Notes: generated from the letters alone by a model not told the origin. A DNA stretch of 64,000 nucleotides from Nocardia alni (GCF_019038435.1 NZ_JAGPOX010000038.1:1-64000); one strand, 5' to 3'; counted from the stretch's first letter, positions 7,233 to 17,714 are shown. Program-made: numbers and translations.

Positions 7233-9443
7233 TCAGGGTGCGGCGGAGTGGACGACCTCCGGAGCGGTCTCGACCCGCGGCTCGGCAGGTGCGGGGCCGG
7301 CAGGAAGTCGACGGCGCGGGCGAGGGAGCCAGCGCGGGGCCCACCAGGAGAAGTCGCCGAGCAGGCGCAGCGTCACCGGGACCAGCAGCATGCGCAGGAT
7401 GGTCGCGTCGATGAACAGGGCCGCGACCATGCCGCACGCGATGTACTGCATCATGACCAGATCCGAGAGGGCGAACGCACCGGTGACCATCAGCAGGATG
7501 AGGGCCGCGGCGGTGATGATCCGGCCGGTGTGCGCGATGCCGGAGCGGACCGCATCGATGGTGGACGCGCCCGCCTCGCGCGCCTCCACGATGCGGGCGA
7601 GCAGGAATATCTCGTAGTCGGTGGACAGTCCGTAGATCACCGAAACGATCAGCACCAGGACCAGCGCCATGATCGGCTGCGGGGTGAAGTTCATTGTCCT
7701 GGCACCGTGTCCGTCGACGAAGACCCAGGTCAAGATACCCAGGGTGGATCCGAGGCCGAGCAGGTTGAGCGCCCCGGCCTGCAACGGCAGCACGATCGAG
7801 CCGAACGCCGCGAACATCAGCGCGGTGGTCAGGAGGAAGACCAGCGCGATCATCAGCGGCAGCCGATGCAACAGCGCGTCGACGCTGTCGCGCTGTTCGG
7901 CGGGCGTGCCGCCCACCAGAACCGTTGTGCCCCTGGGCAATGGCATCGAACGCAGGTAGTCGATGGCCCGGTCCGGGCGATGCGGATCCAGCAGAACGGT
8001 GTCGGTGGTGAAGACGTTCGGCTGCGCGGGGGCCTGCACCGGTTTCGGGAACGGCGCGGCCAGTCCCGGTGCGTGATCGGCGATATCGAGCACTCCGGGG
8101 ACATCAGCGGTGTCATCCGCGATCAGGATCACAGAGATCGGCCCGGTTTGACGCAGCGGGAAGATCCGGTCGAAATGCTGCTGCGCCAGGCGGGTTCGAT
8201 CGTCCGGCGGCAGGAATCGCTCGCTGATGCCGCCGAAGGCGATGTCGCGCACCGGAGCGATCAGCAGCACCAGGATCGCGACGATCGGGATACCCACGGC
8301 CAGAGGGCGTTTCATCACCCATCCGGCCAGCCGCCCCCAGGGGTTGTCCGGATCCTCGGCAGTGCCGCGGGTTCGCTGGAACCGGCGAAAGCCGAACCGG
8401 TCGATGCGGCGGCCCAGCACCGCGAGCATGGCGGGCAGCAGGGTGACCGCGGTGAGCGCGGCCAGGGCGACGGTGATCATCGCGCCGTAGGCGAACGATC
8501 GCAGAAACCCCTGCGGGAACAGCAGAATGGCCGCCGACGCGGCCACCACGATGGTCGCCGAGGACACCACCGTTCGCCCGGCGCTGGCGACTGTGCGGCG
8601 CACCGCTGCCGGAATCTCGTGCCCGTCGGCGAGTTCCTCGCGGAAACGGCTCACGATGAACAGTCCGTAGTCGATCGCCAGTCCCAGCCCGATCATCGAA
8701 ACCACCGGGGAGACGAAGGAATTCACCTGCGAGACGGTGGTGATCGCCCGGATGACCCCCCACGCGCCGATCACCGTGAGCCCGCCCGCGATCAGCGGCA
8801 GCGCGGCCGCGACGATGCCGCCGAAGACGAAGAACAGCAGCACCGCGACCGCGGGGATGGCGAACAGTTCCACCCGCGTCTGGTCATGCGCCATGGTGTC
8901 GTTCAGCGCTCCCGCGACCGGTTGCCCGCCCGCGACCTCCGTGTCGATCCCCGGGATGGCGAACGCTCCTGCGACGCTTCGATAGTTGCGCATCACCTCG
9001 GTGTTGTCGTTGCCGCGGAGGGCGATCGAGGCGAAGGCGTACCGGCGGTCCTTCGAGCCGAAGACGTCCGGCCACGACACCCCGGTCTCGGTGCGCCAGT
9101 AGCTCCCGTTGATCTTGGCGATCCGATCCGGGAAGCGCCGCGGCAGACTGTTCAGGCTGCGCACCACGGCCCGCGAGAACGCCGGATCGTCGAGGGTGCG
9201 TCCGGGCGGCGCGTGGTAGAGCACCAGCACATCGGCAATGTGGTTGTGCCCGAAGGCTTCATCCTTGATTCGCGCCTCGCGAATGGATTGCGAACCCGGA
9301 TCGTCCCAGCCGTCCGCACTGAGCCGGTCGTGCAGATCCATGCCGTAGACGCCCAGCGCCAGGAGGCCGGCCAGCAGTATCACGATCACCGTGAATCGCC
9401 GTCGAACGACCATGTCCGCCCAGCGCGTGAAATCGATGAACAA
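7233..9443 (-). CDS. MmpL-family (RND) lipid transporter
   Basis: Large inner-membrane exporter, about 736 residues from the TTG start. Layout: TM1 (FTVIVILLAGLLALGVYGM), a first periplasmic domain, TM2-6 with the MmpL signature AIDYGLFIVSRFREELADG, a loop (about residues 330-370), TM7, a second periplasmic domain, and TM8-12 with the second signature STDYEIFLLAR. MmpL proteins export lipids or siderophores across the membrane using the proton gradient. TTG 9443 is preferred because GAGAGG lies six bases upstream; the frame extends to 9572 with no ribosome binding site. It is divergent from the PKS gene, and MmpL next to pks and papA is the arrangement of mycobacterial glycolipid loci. Confidence 0.9.
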   Translation of the reverse strand: MFIDFTRWADMVVRRRFTVIVILLAGLLALGVYGMDLHDRLSADGWDDPGSQSIREARIKDEAFGHNHIADVLVLYHAPPGRTLDDPAFSRAVVRSLNSLPRRFPDRIAKINGSYWRTETGVSWPDVFGSKDRRYAFASIALRGNDNTEVMRNYRSVAGAFAIPGIDTEVAGGQPVAGALNDTMAHDQTRVELFAIPAVAVLLFFVFGGIVAAALPLIAGGLTVIGAWGVIRAITTVSQVNSFVSPVVSMIGLGLAIDYGLFIVSRFREELADGHEIPAAVRRTVASAGRTVVSSATIVVAASAAILLFPQGFLRSFAYGAMITVALAALTAVTLLPAMLAVLGRRIDRFGFRRFQRTRGTAEDPDNPWGRLAGWVMKRPLAVGIPIVAILVLLIAPVRDIAFGGISERFLPPDDRTRLAQQHFDRIFPLRQTGPISVILIADDTADVPGVLDIADHAPGLAAPFPKPVQAPAQPNVFTTDTVLLDPHRPDRAIDYLRSMPLPRGTTVLVGGTPAEQRDSVDALLHRLPLMIALVFLLTTALMFAAFGSIVLPLQAGALNLLGLGSTLGILTWVFVDGHGARTMNFTPQPIMALVLVLIVSVIYGLSTDYEIFLLARIVEAREAGASTIDAVRSGIAHTGRIITAAALILLMVTGAFALSDLVMMQYIACGMVAALFIDATILRMLLVPVTLRLLGDFSWWAPRWLPRPRRRLPAGPAPAEPRVETAPEVVHSAAP

Positions 9444-9861
9444 TGGCCGCCTCTCTGCCGCGTCGAATGTACCGATATGCGCGGCTCCCGGTACGCACGC
9501 CGAGTGCCGACCGGATCCTATCCACGCAGGTTCGAATGCACTGTGAATAGTTGACGGATTACCGAATCCCACAATGACGGGTTATCGAGATTGTGAACGA
9601 TACCGACTGTCGTATTGTGCCGGAATTCGGTCACACGATACCGCTTCAGCCGAGTCGACATGCCGCTCAACGGCTACTTCTGGGCGATGTCACAGTCGCG
9701 GACGGCATGACCGCGCGGACGGCACAAAATGCTCTCGCAGATCTGTTCGTCTCGTAATCCGACGATACACTGATCCGGCCTGTCAACTGTGTGGGGTGCT
9801 GAATTACACGGATCGTCGTATCGACGGCGGTGACATATCCCGAACTCGGGAGGAAAACTAC
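9444..9861. promoter_or_regulatory. 418-bp divergent region before the PKS operon with recurring CGATAC motifs
   Basis: No gene is supported here. CGATAC occurs at 9598-9603, 9636-9641 and 9763-9768 and, inverted, at 9818-9823; a near match lies inverted at about 9612-9617. The stretch is more AT-rich than its flanks. Repeated short motifs in a long divergent region suggest binding sites for a regulator of both the MmpL and PKS genes. No cluster-specific regulator is encoded next to them. Confidence 0.4.
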
Positions 9862-12800
9862 GTGTCTGATATTGCAATTGTCGGTATAGGCTGTCGATTC
9901 GCGGGCGGCATCGATTCACCCGATTCTTTCTGGGAATTCGTGGTCGACAAACGGGACGGCGTCGTGGAGGTTCCGGCCGACCGCTGGGACTATCGGCGAT
10001 ACTACGATCCCGAACCGCGTACACCGGGCCGCGCCTACACCAAGCGCGGCGCGTTCATGACGATCGATCCGTGGGAATTCGATCCGGACTTCTTCGGCAT
10101 CTCCCCGCGCGAGGCGACGGTGCTCGATCCGCAACAGCGACTGCTGCTCGAGGTCACCTGGGAGGCCCTGGACGACGCGGGTGCGGCCGGGCGCGCGGCG
10201 GGCGCGCCGGTCGGGGTGTACGTCGGCGGATTCGTGGTGGACCAGTCGGTCATCGGCGTGGTCGGCCCGGCGCTGTTCCACACCGACATGCATACTCCGG
10301 CCAGCGCCTCCTACACGATGCTGTCCAACCGGATCGCCTACGCGCTCAACCTGACCGGGCCCGCGCTGACGGTCGACACCGCCTGCTCCTCCTCTTTGGT
10401 GGCCTTCCATCTGGCCTGCCAGGCGCTGGACAACGGCGACTGCGAGGTGGCGCTGGCCGGTGGCGTCAACGTCATGCTGCAACCCGAGACGTTCGTGCTG
10501 ATGTGCAAGGGCGGCTTCCTGGCCACCGACGGCCGCTGCAAATCCTTCGACGCCTCCGCCGACGGGTACGGCCGTGGTGAGGGTGCGGGCATGGTGGTGC
10601 TCAAACGGCTCGAGGACGCGGTCCGCGACGGTGACCGGATCTATTCGGTGGTCAAGGCCACCGGCGCGAACCAGGACGGGCGCACCACCGCGATCACCGT
10701 GCCCAGCGCCGAATCTCAGGAGTCCCTGGCGCGTCAGGTGTGCACGCGCGCGGGTCTGGCGCCGGACGAGATCACCTACGTCGAGGCGCACGGCACGGGA
10801 ACCCTGGTCGGTGATCCGGTCGAATTGCGTGCGCTGGGAAGGGTGTTCGGCGCACCGGCCGGACGGGCCGAGCCCCTCGGCGTCGGCTCGGTGAAATCGA
10901 CCATCGGACATACCGAGGCCGCGGCCGGTGTGGCCAGCGTGATCAAAGCGGCGCTGGCGATCGCGCACCGCACGATTCCGCCACAGGGCTGGCTGGACAA
11001 GCCCAATCCGGACATCCCGTTCGAGGAACTGGGCCTGCGCGTCCAGCTCGAACCCGAGCCGCTCGCGCCCGGCGGCGCGCCGATGACCATCGCGGTCAAC
11101 GGATTCGGCTACGGCGGCACCAACGCCCACGCGATCCTCCAGGAATACCGCGAGCCCGGCGCCGCCGAGGCTCGCGAGCACAATCACTTCGGCGTCCTGC
11201 CCATCTCCGCCCGCGGCACCGCCGCGGCACGCGCGCAGGCGGGCCGATTCGCGGATCTGCTCGCAGTGGGGGCGGACCCGAATCATCTGGCCGAAGCGGC
11301 GTGGACCCGGCTGGCGCATCATCCGTACCGCACCGGCGTTCTCGTCGACGGCGACGCCACCGATCTGATCACCCGGCTGCGCGAGTTCGCCGCGGGCGAG
11401 GGTCGCGACGCCGCGCGCACGATCGTCTCCCGGGTGGCCGAGCCGGTCTTCGTCTTCTCCGGCATGGGCCCGCAACACTGGCGGATGGGCCGCGAACTGC
11501 TCGCTGCCGGTGGGGTTTTCGCCGAGACCGCGCAACAGATCGACAAGGAGTTCCGGGAGCTGTCCGGCTGGTCCATCATCGAGGAACTGCGGCGGCCCGA
11601 GGAGCAGTCCCGCGTCACCCGGACCGAGGTGGCCCAACCGGCGAACTTCCTGATCCAGGTGGCGCTGGTGCGCGAACTCGCCGGGTACGGAATCACGCCC
11701 GCCGCCGTTGTCGGCCACAGCGTCGGCGAGGTGTCCGCGGCCTGTGTCACCGGGGTGCTGACCCTGCCCGAGGCCGTGCGGGTGGCGTATCACCGGGCCC
11801 GGCTGCAAGCGACCACCGCGGGAACGGGCGGCATGCTGGCGGTCGGCCTGAGTCCCGAGCAGGCCGGTGAACTTGTCGGCGACGACGCGCGGGTGGATAT
11901 CGCGGCGATCAACAGCGCGAGTTCGCTGACCCTGTCCGGCGATGTCGAGCGGCTGGACGAGATCGCCGAGAAGCTCACCGCGGACGGCGTTTTCGCGCGG
12001 CGCCTGCGAGTAGAGGTGCCCTATCACAGCCGGCTGATGGATCCGATCCTGGACGAGCTGCGCGCCGAACTGGACGAGCTGAAGCCGCGGCCGCCGGTCG
12101 TGCCGCTGTACTCCACCGTCACCGGCACGCGGGTCACCGAGGGTGACTGGGACGCGCAGTACTGGTGCGCCAACGTGCGCCGGCCGGTGCTGTTCCGCGA
12201 CGCGATCGCCGCACTGATCGCAGCGGACAGCCGGGTGTTCCTCGAGGTCGGCCCGCATCCGGTGCTCTCGGGCAACATCCGCGAGACGTTGCTGGGCGCG
12301 GACGTCAACGGCACCACCGTGCCGACACTCGATCGAACACAACCGGATTCGCAGAGCGTCCGGAACACCCTGATCGGCCTGTACGCCGCCGGGGTGCTCG
12401 CGGTGGACACGTTGTTCCCGTCCGGCCGCCCGGCCACACCGCATCTGCCGCTACCGCGTTATCCCTGGCAGCGGACCCGATTGCATTCCCCGCTACCGCT
12501 TTTCGAGCAGGCGCGGCTGGGCACCCCCGATGGATACGCCATGCTGGGTGATCCGGATCTGGAAGGCCGCCCGGACTGGCTGCTGCAGGTCGGCGGCGAG
12601 CTGCTGCCGTGGCTGGCCGACCACGTCGTCAACGGCGTGAAGATCATGCCCGGCGCGGCGTATCTGGACGCCGCGCTCAGTGCCGCGGCCAGCCGGCTCG
12701 GCGTCGAACGCGTCGGCCTGGAACAGGTCCGGTTCGTCGCGCCGCTGATCATGGGTGCACCGGATGTGCCGCTGGTGGCGTTGAGTGTGGAGGAGGCCAG

Positions 12801-15800
12801 CGGGCGGTTCCTGATCCGCTCGCGCGCCGCGACCGGACAGGCGTGGACCGTGCACGCGCGCGGCCGCCTGCTGACCGGCAGTCACGAGCGGACCTTCGCC
12901 AGGGTGCCCGGCATCGAGGTAGGGGTCGACATCGATCCGGAGATGTTCTACTCCGGCCTGGATGCCGCGGGTCTGCAATACGGCCCGTACTTCCGGCGTG
13001 TGGTGGATGTGCGGGTCGGTGAGGACATCGCGGTGGCGACCGTGGACGGCAGCATCGCCGCGGGCTCGGGGCATCTGGCCCATCCCGCGGTGGTGGACGC
13101 GGCCATGCAGAGCGCGGCGCTGCTGTTCGCCGACGAGCGGATCAACGAGGGAACGATGGTCCCGGTCGGGGTCGAGGCGGTGCGGCTGCTGGCCCCGCTG
13201 CCCGAGCGGATCACCGTCGTGGCCCGCCGCGATCCGAAGGCGCGCCTGCGTGCCGATGTGGATCTGCTCGACGCCGACCAGAATCTGGTGATGCGCCTGA
13301 CCGGCCTGCAGATCGGCGCCCTGCGTCCCGGGGACGACCCGCTGCACCGGATGGTCGATTTCTACTACACCGACACCATGCAGCGGCGCGATCCCATCGA
13401 CCCGGCCGCACTGGCCGACGCCGGATCCGTCACCACCGTGATCGTCGCAATCGGGAAGCACGCTCGCGCAACCGAACTCGCCGAGGCGATGTCGGGGTCT
13501 CGGCTGTACCAGGTGGATTCGCCGGGAGACGAGCTGGAGCCGGAGCTGACCGATCTCCTGCGGGCCGGGCGGGACGAGGGCGCTGATCGGCTGCACGTGA
13601 TTCTGGTCGCCGCACCCGACCGGCACGACGATGTCGCGGATCTGTGGACCCTCAAGCGAATCGCCGTCGCCGTCCACGAATTCGCGAATCCGGAGTCCAC
13701 GCAGGGCACGCCGCAGTCGATCTTCGGCGACGGTGCGTGCCACGCCACCCTGGTGACCGAACACGCCTTCACCCTGCCGGACAGCCCGACCGCACCGGAG
13801 TCCGGCCACGCCGCGCTCGCCGGCGCGCGCCGGGTGCTGCTCAACGAGCAGACCGCGCTGCGCTGGCGGCTGATCGACACCGAACCGAGTACCCCGATCG
13901 CCGATCTGGTCGCGGAACTGGCTGTGCCCGGCGCATTTTCGCTCGACAACTCCGACGAGGTGCTGCTGCGCGAGGGAGTGCGCTGGGTTCCGGTGGTGAC
14001 CAAACCACTGCCCGAGCGGCTCGAGGATCTGGATACCGATCGGCCGCTGACCGATCCGGACGCCAACTTCACCCTGGATTTGCCGCGCACCCGGGTGCTG
14101 TCCTCGGTGGCCTGGCGCGAATGTGCGCGCCCGGCGCCGGGTCCCGGCCAGGTCGAGGTCCGCATGCAGGTCATCGGACTGAACTACAAGGATCCGCTCA
14201 AGGTCATCGGACTGCTCGGCGAGCGCGAGCTCGCCCCGACCTACTTCGGCACCGTGCCGGGTATGGAGGGCGTCGGAAAGATCACCCGGCTGGGCGAGGG
14301 CGTCACCGATCTGGCCGTCGGTGATCTGGTCGCGATCGCGGCGAAGGGCATGATGCGCCGGTTCGCCATCTCGGATCGGTCGCTCACCATCCCGCTGCCC
14401 GCGGACATCGATCCGGGATACTGCACCAGCACAATCGCTTTCGGCACCGCCGAATACGCGCTGAACGACCTGGCGCGGGTCGAGCCGGGCGAGACGGTCC
14501 TGATCCACGGCGCGGCCGGCGGCGTGGGCACCGCCGCCATCCAGGTCGCCAAGGCACGGGGGGCCCGCATCATCGGCACCGCGAGCACCGACGAGCGCCG
14601 CGCGCACATCCTGCGCCTGGGTGCGGATTACGCGGTGAACTCCCGCTCGCTCAACTTCGTCGACGACGTGCTCACGATCACGGACGGCCTCGGCGCGGAT
14701 GTGGTGGTGAGCAGCGCGCCCGGGGAAATCCTGCGGCAGAACTTCAACGCGCTGGCCGAATTCGGGCGCATCGTGGAGGTCGGCAAGGCCGACATCTACA
14801 CCGGCGGGCTGCTCGAGATGAGCAACTTCGACAAGAATGTCGCCTACTTCTCGATGGATCTGGATCGCCTGGTCGCCGTGCGGCCCGAACGGCTCATCGC
14901 CCTGCTGCAGCGGGTCTACCAGCAGGTACTGGACGGACGGTATCAGCCGCTGGAATACACCATGTTCGATACGCGCGACGTGGCCAAGGCGTTCGAGGAG
15001 ACTATCCGCTCGACCCGCACCACCCGGATCGCCCTGCGCATGGACGATCCGGAGCCGCCGGTCCGGTCGCAGCTGCCCGAACTCGACATCGACAGTGCCG
15101 CAACCTATCTGATCACCGGCGGCTTCGGCGGCTTCGGTATGGCCATCGGGCGCTGGCTGGTCATGCGCGGAGCGCGGCGACTGGCGCTGGCCGGACGCGG
15201 CGGCGCGACGACCGAACAGACGCGTCGCCAGCTCGACGCGTGGCGCACCGTCGGCGTCGAGGTGCTCGAGGAGAAGCTCGACGTCACCGACGCCGGGGCC
15301 GTGGCGGCGATGGTGGGCCGGGCGCACACCGCGGCGCATCCGCTGCGCGGTGTGTTCCACGCGGCCGGCGCGGTGGCCGACAATCGCATCGAGCTGATGG
15401 AACACGATCAGCTCGATCGGGTGTACCGGCCCAAGGTGCACGGCGCGCGCGTGGTGCACCGGGCGGTCGCGGACGCCGGCATCGACCTGGACATGTTCGT
15501 GCTGTGCTCCTCCGGCGGTTCGATGTACGGGATCTACGGCCAGTACAACTACTGCGCGGCCAATGTCGCGGTGGAGTCCCTGGCCGAGCAGTGGTCCCGC
15601 GCGGGTGAGCGGGCGCTGTGCGTCGGCTGGGGCCACCTGTCCGGCGCGACCGGCGGTATGGCCGCCGACGAGACCGCGGTGAAATATCTCGATCTGGTCG
15701 GCTTCGGGATCATCGATATGGCCGACGCCACCGCCTATCTGGAGCAGACCCTGCGCCTGGGCGCGACGCGGGCGGCCATCATCCCGACCGACTGGGCCAA

Positions 15801-16239
15801 GCTCACCGGCACGTTCCCGCAGCTGGCCCGGACCGGGCGCACCACCGCTCTGGCCCAGGCCTCGGCCAAGGACACCTCGGAGCTGGCCCGGCTGCGCGAC
15901 GAACTGGCCGCGATGGAGGAGGCCAAGCGCGGCCCGTCCATCGCCCGCAAGATGGCCGAGGAACTCGCGGTGGTGATGGGCGTTGCGGTGGAGTCGATCG
16001 ACATGACCGTCCCGGTGCCGGAACTGGGCCTGGATTCGCTGATGGCCGTGGAGCTGGGCGCGCGGGTGACCAAGACGCTCGGCATCGATCTGATGTCCCT
16101 GCAGATGGGCCGCTCGTTCAGCCTGGAACAGGCCGGGCCGAAGGTGGCCGAGCTCATCCTGGCCTCTGCGACGTCGGCATCGGAAACCGAGGCGCCGCAG
16201 CCTGTTCCGATCGGCGTGGCAGCGGAAACAGGGAAGTGA
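9862..16239 (+). CDS. Iterative highly reducing type I polyketide synthase (KS-AT-DH-ER-KR-ACP)
   Basis: A single 2125-residue module with a full reductive loop, the size and order of mycobacterial Mas/Pks2-type synthases, which make saturated, often methyl-branched acyl chains. Catalytic residues seen: KS DTACSSS (Cys175) with VEAHGTGT and IGHTEAAAG; AT GHSVGE (Ser620) and a YHSRLM motif; DH DHVVNGVKIMPGAAY (His921) and DAAMQ; ER NADPH site HGAAGGVGTAAIQVA (about 1549); KR TGGFGGFGMAIG (about 1752) with YCAAN (Tyr1897); ACP LGLDSLMAVEL (Ser2059). There is no thioesterase, so chain release must come from another protein, probably the PapA homologue that follows after 9 bases. The GTG start is set by GGGAGG just upstream; the frame opens earlier at 9574 without support. 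The AT motifs do not settle malonyl versus methylmalonyl. Confidence 0.95.
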   Translation: MSDIAIVGIGCRFAGGIDSPDSFWEFVVDKRDGVVEVPADRWDYRRYYDPEPRTPGRAYTKRGAFMTIDPWEFDPDFFGISPREATVLDPQQRLLLEVTWEALDDAGAAGRAAGAPVGVYVGGFVVDQSVIGVVGPALFHTDMHTPASASYTMLSNRIAYALNLTGPALTVDTACSSSLVAFHLACQALDNGDCEVALAGGVNVMLQPETFVLMCKGGFLATDGRCKSFDASADGYGRGEGAGMVVLKRLEDAVRDGDRIYSVVKATGANQDGRTTAITVPSAESQESLARQVCTRAGLAPDEITYVEAHGTGTLVGDPVELRALGRVFGAPAGRAEPLGVGSVKSTIGHTEAAAGVASVIKAALAIAHRTIPPQGWLDKPNPDIPFEELGLRVQLEPEPLAPGGAPMTIAVNGFGYGGTNAHAILQEYREPGAAEAREHNHFGVLPISARGTAAARAQAGRFADLLAVGADPNHLAEAAWTRLAHHPYRTGVLVDGDATDLITRLREFAAGEGRDAARTIVSRVAEPVFVFSGMGPQHWRMGRELLAAGGVFAETAQQIDKEFRELSGWSIIEELRRPEEQSRVTRTEVAQPANFLIQVALVRELAGYGITPAAVVGHSVGEVSAACVTGVLTLPEAVRVAYHRARLQATTAGTGGMLAVGLSPEQAGELVGDDARVDIAAINSASSLTLSGDVERLDEIAEKLTADGVFARRLRVEVPYHSRLMDPILDELRAELDELKPRPPVVPLYSTVTGTRVTEGDWDAQYWCANVRRPVLFRDAIAALIAADSRVFLEVGPHPVLSGNIRETLLGADVNGTTVPTLDRTQPDSQSVRNTLIGLYAAGVLAVDTLFPSGRPATPHLPLPRYPWQRTRLHSPLPLFEQARLGTPDGYAMLGDPDLEGRPDWLLQVGGELLPWLADHVVNGVKIMPGAAYLDAALSAAASRLGVERVGLEQVRFVAPLIMGAPDVPLVALSVEEASGRFLIRSRAATGQAWTVHARGRLLTGSHERTFARVPGIEVGVDIDPEMFYSGLDAAGLQYGPYFRRVVDVRVGEDIAVATVDGSIAAGSGHLAHPAVVDAAMQSAALLFADERINEGTMVPVGVEAVRLLAPLPERITVVARRDPKARLRADVDLLDADQNLVMRLTGLQIGALRPGDDPLHRMVDFYYTDTMQRRDPIDPAALADAGSVTTVIVAIGKHARATELAEAMSGSRLYQVDSPGDELEPELTDLLRAGRDEGADRLHVILVAAPDRHDDVADLWTLKRIAVAVHEFANPESTQGTPQSIFGDGACHATLVTEHAFTLPDSPTAPESGHAALAGARRVLLNEQTALRWRLIDTEPSTPIADLVAELAVPGAFSLDNSDEVLLREGVRWVPVVTKPLPERLEDLDTDRPLTDPDANFTLDLPRTRVLSSVAWRECARPAPGPGQVEVRMQVIGLNYKDPLKVIGLLGERELAPTYFGTVPGMEGVGKITRLGEGVTDLAVGDLVAIAAKGMMRRFAISDRSLTIPLPADIDPGYCTSTIAFGTAEYALNDLARVEPGETVLIHGAAGGVGTAAIQVAKARGARIIGTASTDERRAHILRLGADYAVNSRSLNFVDDVLTITDGLGADVVVSSAPGEILRQNFNALAEFGRIVEVGKADIYTGGLLEMSNFDKNVAYFSMDLDRLVAVRPERLIALLQRVYQQVLDGRYQPLEYTMFDTRDVAKAFEETIRSTRTTRIALRMDDPEPPVRSQLPELDIDSAATYLITGGFGGFGMAIGRWLVMRGARRLALAGRGGATTEQTRRQLDAWRTVGVEVLEEKLDVTDAGAVAAMVGRAHTAAHPLRGVFHAAGAVADNRIELMEHDQLDRVYRPKVHGARVVHRAVADAGIDLDMFVLCSSGGSMYGIYGQYNYCAANVAVESLAEQWSRAGERALCVGWGHLSGATGGMAADETAVKYLDLVGFGIIDMADATAYLEQTLRLGATRAAIIPTDWAKLTGTFPQLARTGRTTALAQASAKDTSELARLRDELAAMEEAKRGPSIARKMAEELAVVMGVAVESIDMTVPVPELGLDSLMAVELGARVTKTLGIDLMSLQMGRSFSLEQAGPKVAELILASATSASETEAPQPVPIGVAAETGK

Positions 16240-16248
16240 GGACATGTC

Positions 16249-17646
16249 GTGGTCGGTTTCGGTCTGATCGATGAATGGCAACCGCCCCCCGGCCGCCTCA
16301 TCGGCTGGGTGGCCTCGCCGCGGGCGCTCGAGCGGGCCGCCCGGGCGCCGGAGCATCCCGTCCCGCCCTCACACCAGCAGGAGGAGTATCTGCGCCTGGC
16401 GGATCGCCACAGCGAGGCGGGATTCCGGTATTCGGGTCTGTGCGTGGTGACCGCCGAGATTCCCGCCGGGGACCTGGATCGCGAGGCGATGACGACGGCG
16501 GTCAACGCCTTCCTGCAACGTCACGACAGTTTCCGCACCTGGTTCACGCTCGGTTCCGGCGGGACGGTCCAGCGGCATCTGGTGGCCGCCGAGGACGTGG
16601 AATTCGTTCCGGTCGACTACGGCGAGATCTACGACTCGGAAACCATCCGCGAACATGTCGAGAAGACCACCCCGGGACCGCTCACCTGGGACTGCTTCAC
16701 CTTCGGCGCCATCGAACGCGCCGAATCCACCACCGTCTACCTGGCCGCGGATCATCTGCACACCGACGCATTCGGCCAGTACATCGCCGGATTCGAACTG
16801 GCCATGCTGTACGTCTCGCAGGTGTGGCAGGACAGCGGCATGCTCGCCGAACCCGCCAGCTATCTGGACTACTGCGCCCGCGAGCGCGCCTACACCGAAC
16901 AGCTCACCCTGAATTCGCCCGGCGTGCGCCGCTGGAGCCAGCTGCTACGTGGCAACGACGGCCGATTGCCTTGCTTCCCCATGGATCTGGGCAAGCGCAT
17001 GGACGGCTACAACCGCAGCGCGCACCGCACCGTCACCCTCATGGACGCCGCCGCCGCCGAACGGTTCGATCGCGTGTGCGGCGATCAGGGTGCCGAGTTC
17101 ACCGGTGGCATCTTCGCCGCCGCGGCGCTGGCCGAACGCGAATTGACCGGCAGCGACTACTACTTCGGCATGACGCCGATCAGTACCCGCGTCTCGGCGG
17201 CCGAGCGCGCGTCCGTGGGCTGGTACGTGAACCTGGTACCGGTGGCCTTCCCGATCGGCGCGAGGACTCCGTTCACCCGCATGGTCCCGATGGCACAGCG
17301 TGCCTACGACGACGGACTGCTGCTCGCGCCCACCGCGCTGCACCGGGTGCTGCACCTGTTGCGGTCCGATCCGGAGATCAAGGCCGGGCCCGGCTCGGCG
17401 CACCCGATGATCTCCTACGTGGACACCCGCGAGCTGTCCGGCAGCGAGTACCTCGACCTGGCCGACTGCGGTGTCTACGCGAACCGCGCTGCCTCGGAGG
17501 AGGTCCTGATGTGGATCAACCGTTTTCCCGAGCACACCACGCTCAGTGTCATCTATCCGGACACGCCCGCGGCCCACGATTCGGTGGATCGCTACGTCAC
17601 CGCGCTGGCCGCGGTGTTCACCGAAGTCGCAGGAAAGGCAGCCTGA
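16249..17646 (+). CDS. PapA-type polyketide-associated acyltransferase (condensation-domain fold)
   Basis: 465 residues of the BAHD/NRPS-condensation superfamily. PapA enzymes take the finished acyl chain from the ACP of a partner PKS and esterify it to an alcohol. The HHxxxDG active-site motif appears as DHLHTDA (residues 168-174): the catalytic His169 and structural Asp173 are kept, while the first His and the Gly are replaced. A later segment VGWYVNLVPVAFPIG fits the latch and bridging region. The GTG start lies 9 bases after the PKS stop with GAGGA in front, so the two are co-translated. With no thioesterase in the PKS, this is the likely off-loading enzyme. Confidence 0.85.
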   Translation: MVGFGLIDEWQPPPGRLIGWVASPRALERAARAPEHPVPPSHQQEEYLRLADRHSEAGFRYSGLCVVTAEIPAGDLDREAMTTAVNAFLQRHDSFRTWFTLGSGGTVQRHLVAAEDVEFVPVDYGEIYDSETIREHVEKTTPGPLTWDCFTFGAIERAESTTVYLAADHLHTDAFGQYIAGFELAMLYVSQVWQDSGMLAEPASYLDYCARERAYTEQLTLNSPGVRRWSQLLRGNDGRLPCFPMDLGKRMDGYNRSAHRTVTLMDAAAAERFDRVCGDQGAEFTGGIFAAAALAERELTGSDYYFGMTPISTRVSAAERASVGWYVNLVPVAFPIGARTPFTRMVPMAQRAYDDGLLLAPTALHRVLHLLRSDPEIKAGPGSAHPMISYVDTRELSGSEYLDLADCGVYANRAASEEVLMWINRFPEHTTLSVIYPDTPAAHDSVDRYVTALAAVFTEVAGKAA

Positions 17647-17714
17647 CCGGCGCGCGAACCGTCCACGCCGACAGCCGAATTCGTCGGGGCAATCATTGAT
17701 CGAGGTACGGAACA

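Noticed and set aside
7149..9554. 801-codon plus-strand frame opposite the MmpL gene
   Set aside because: Low-complexity Gln/Arg/Asp/His composition and no recognisable domain; the MmpL signatures are on the minus strand.
9916..16356. Very long minus-strand open frames (842 and 1287 codons) opposite the PKS gene
   Set aside because: Their translations have no domain content and are rich in Arg, Gly, His and Gln, as expected when a GC-rich gene is read in reverse. The plus strand carries every PKS motif.
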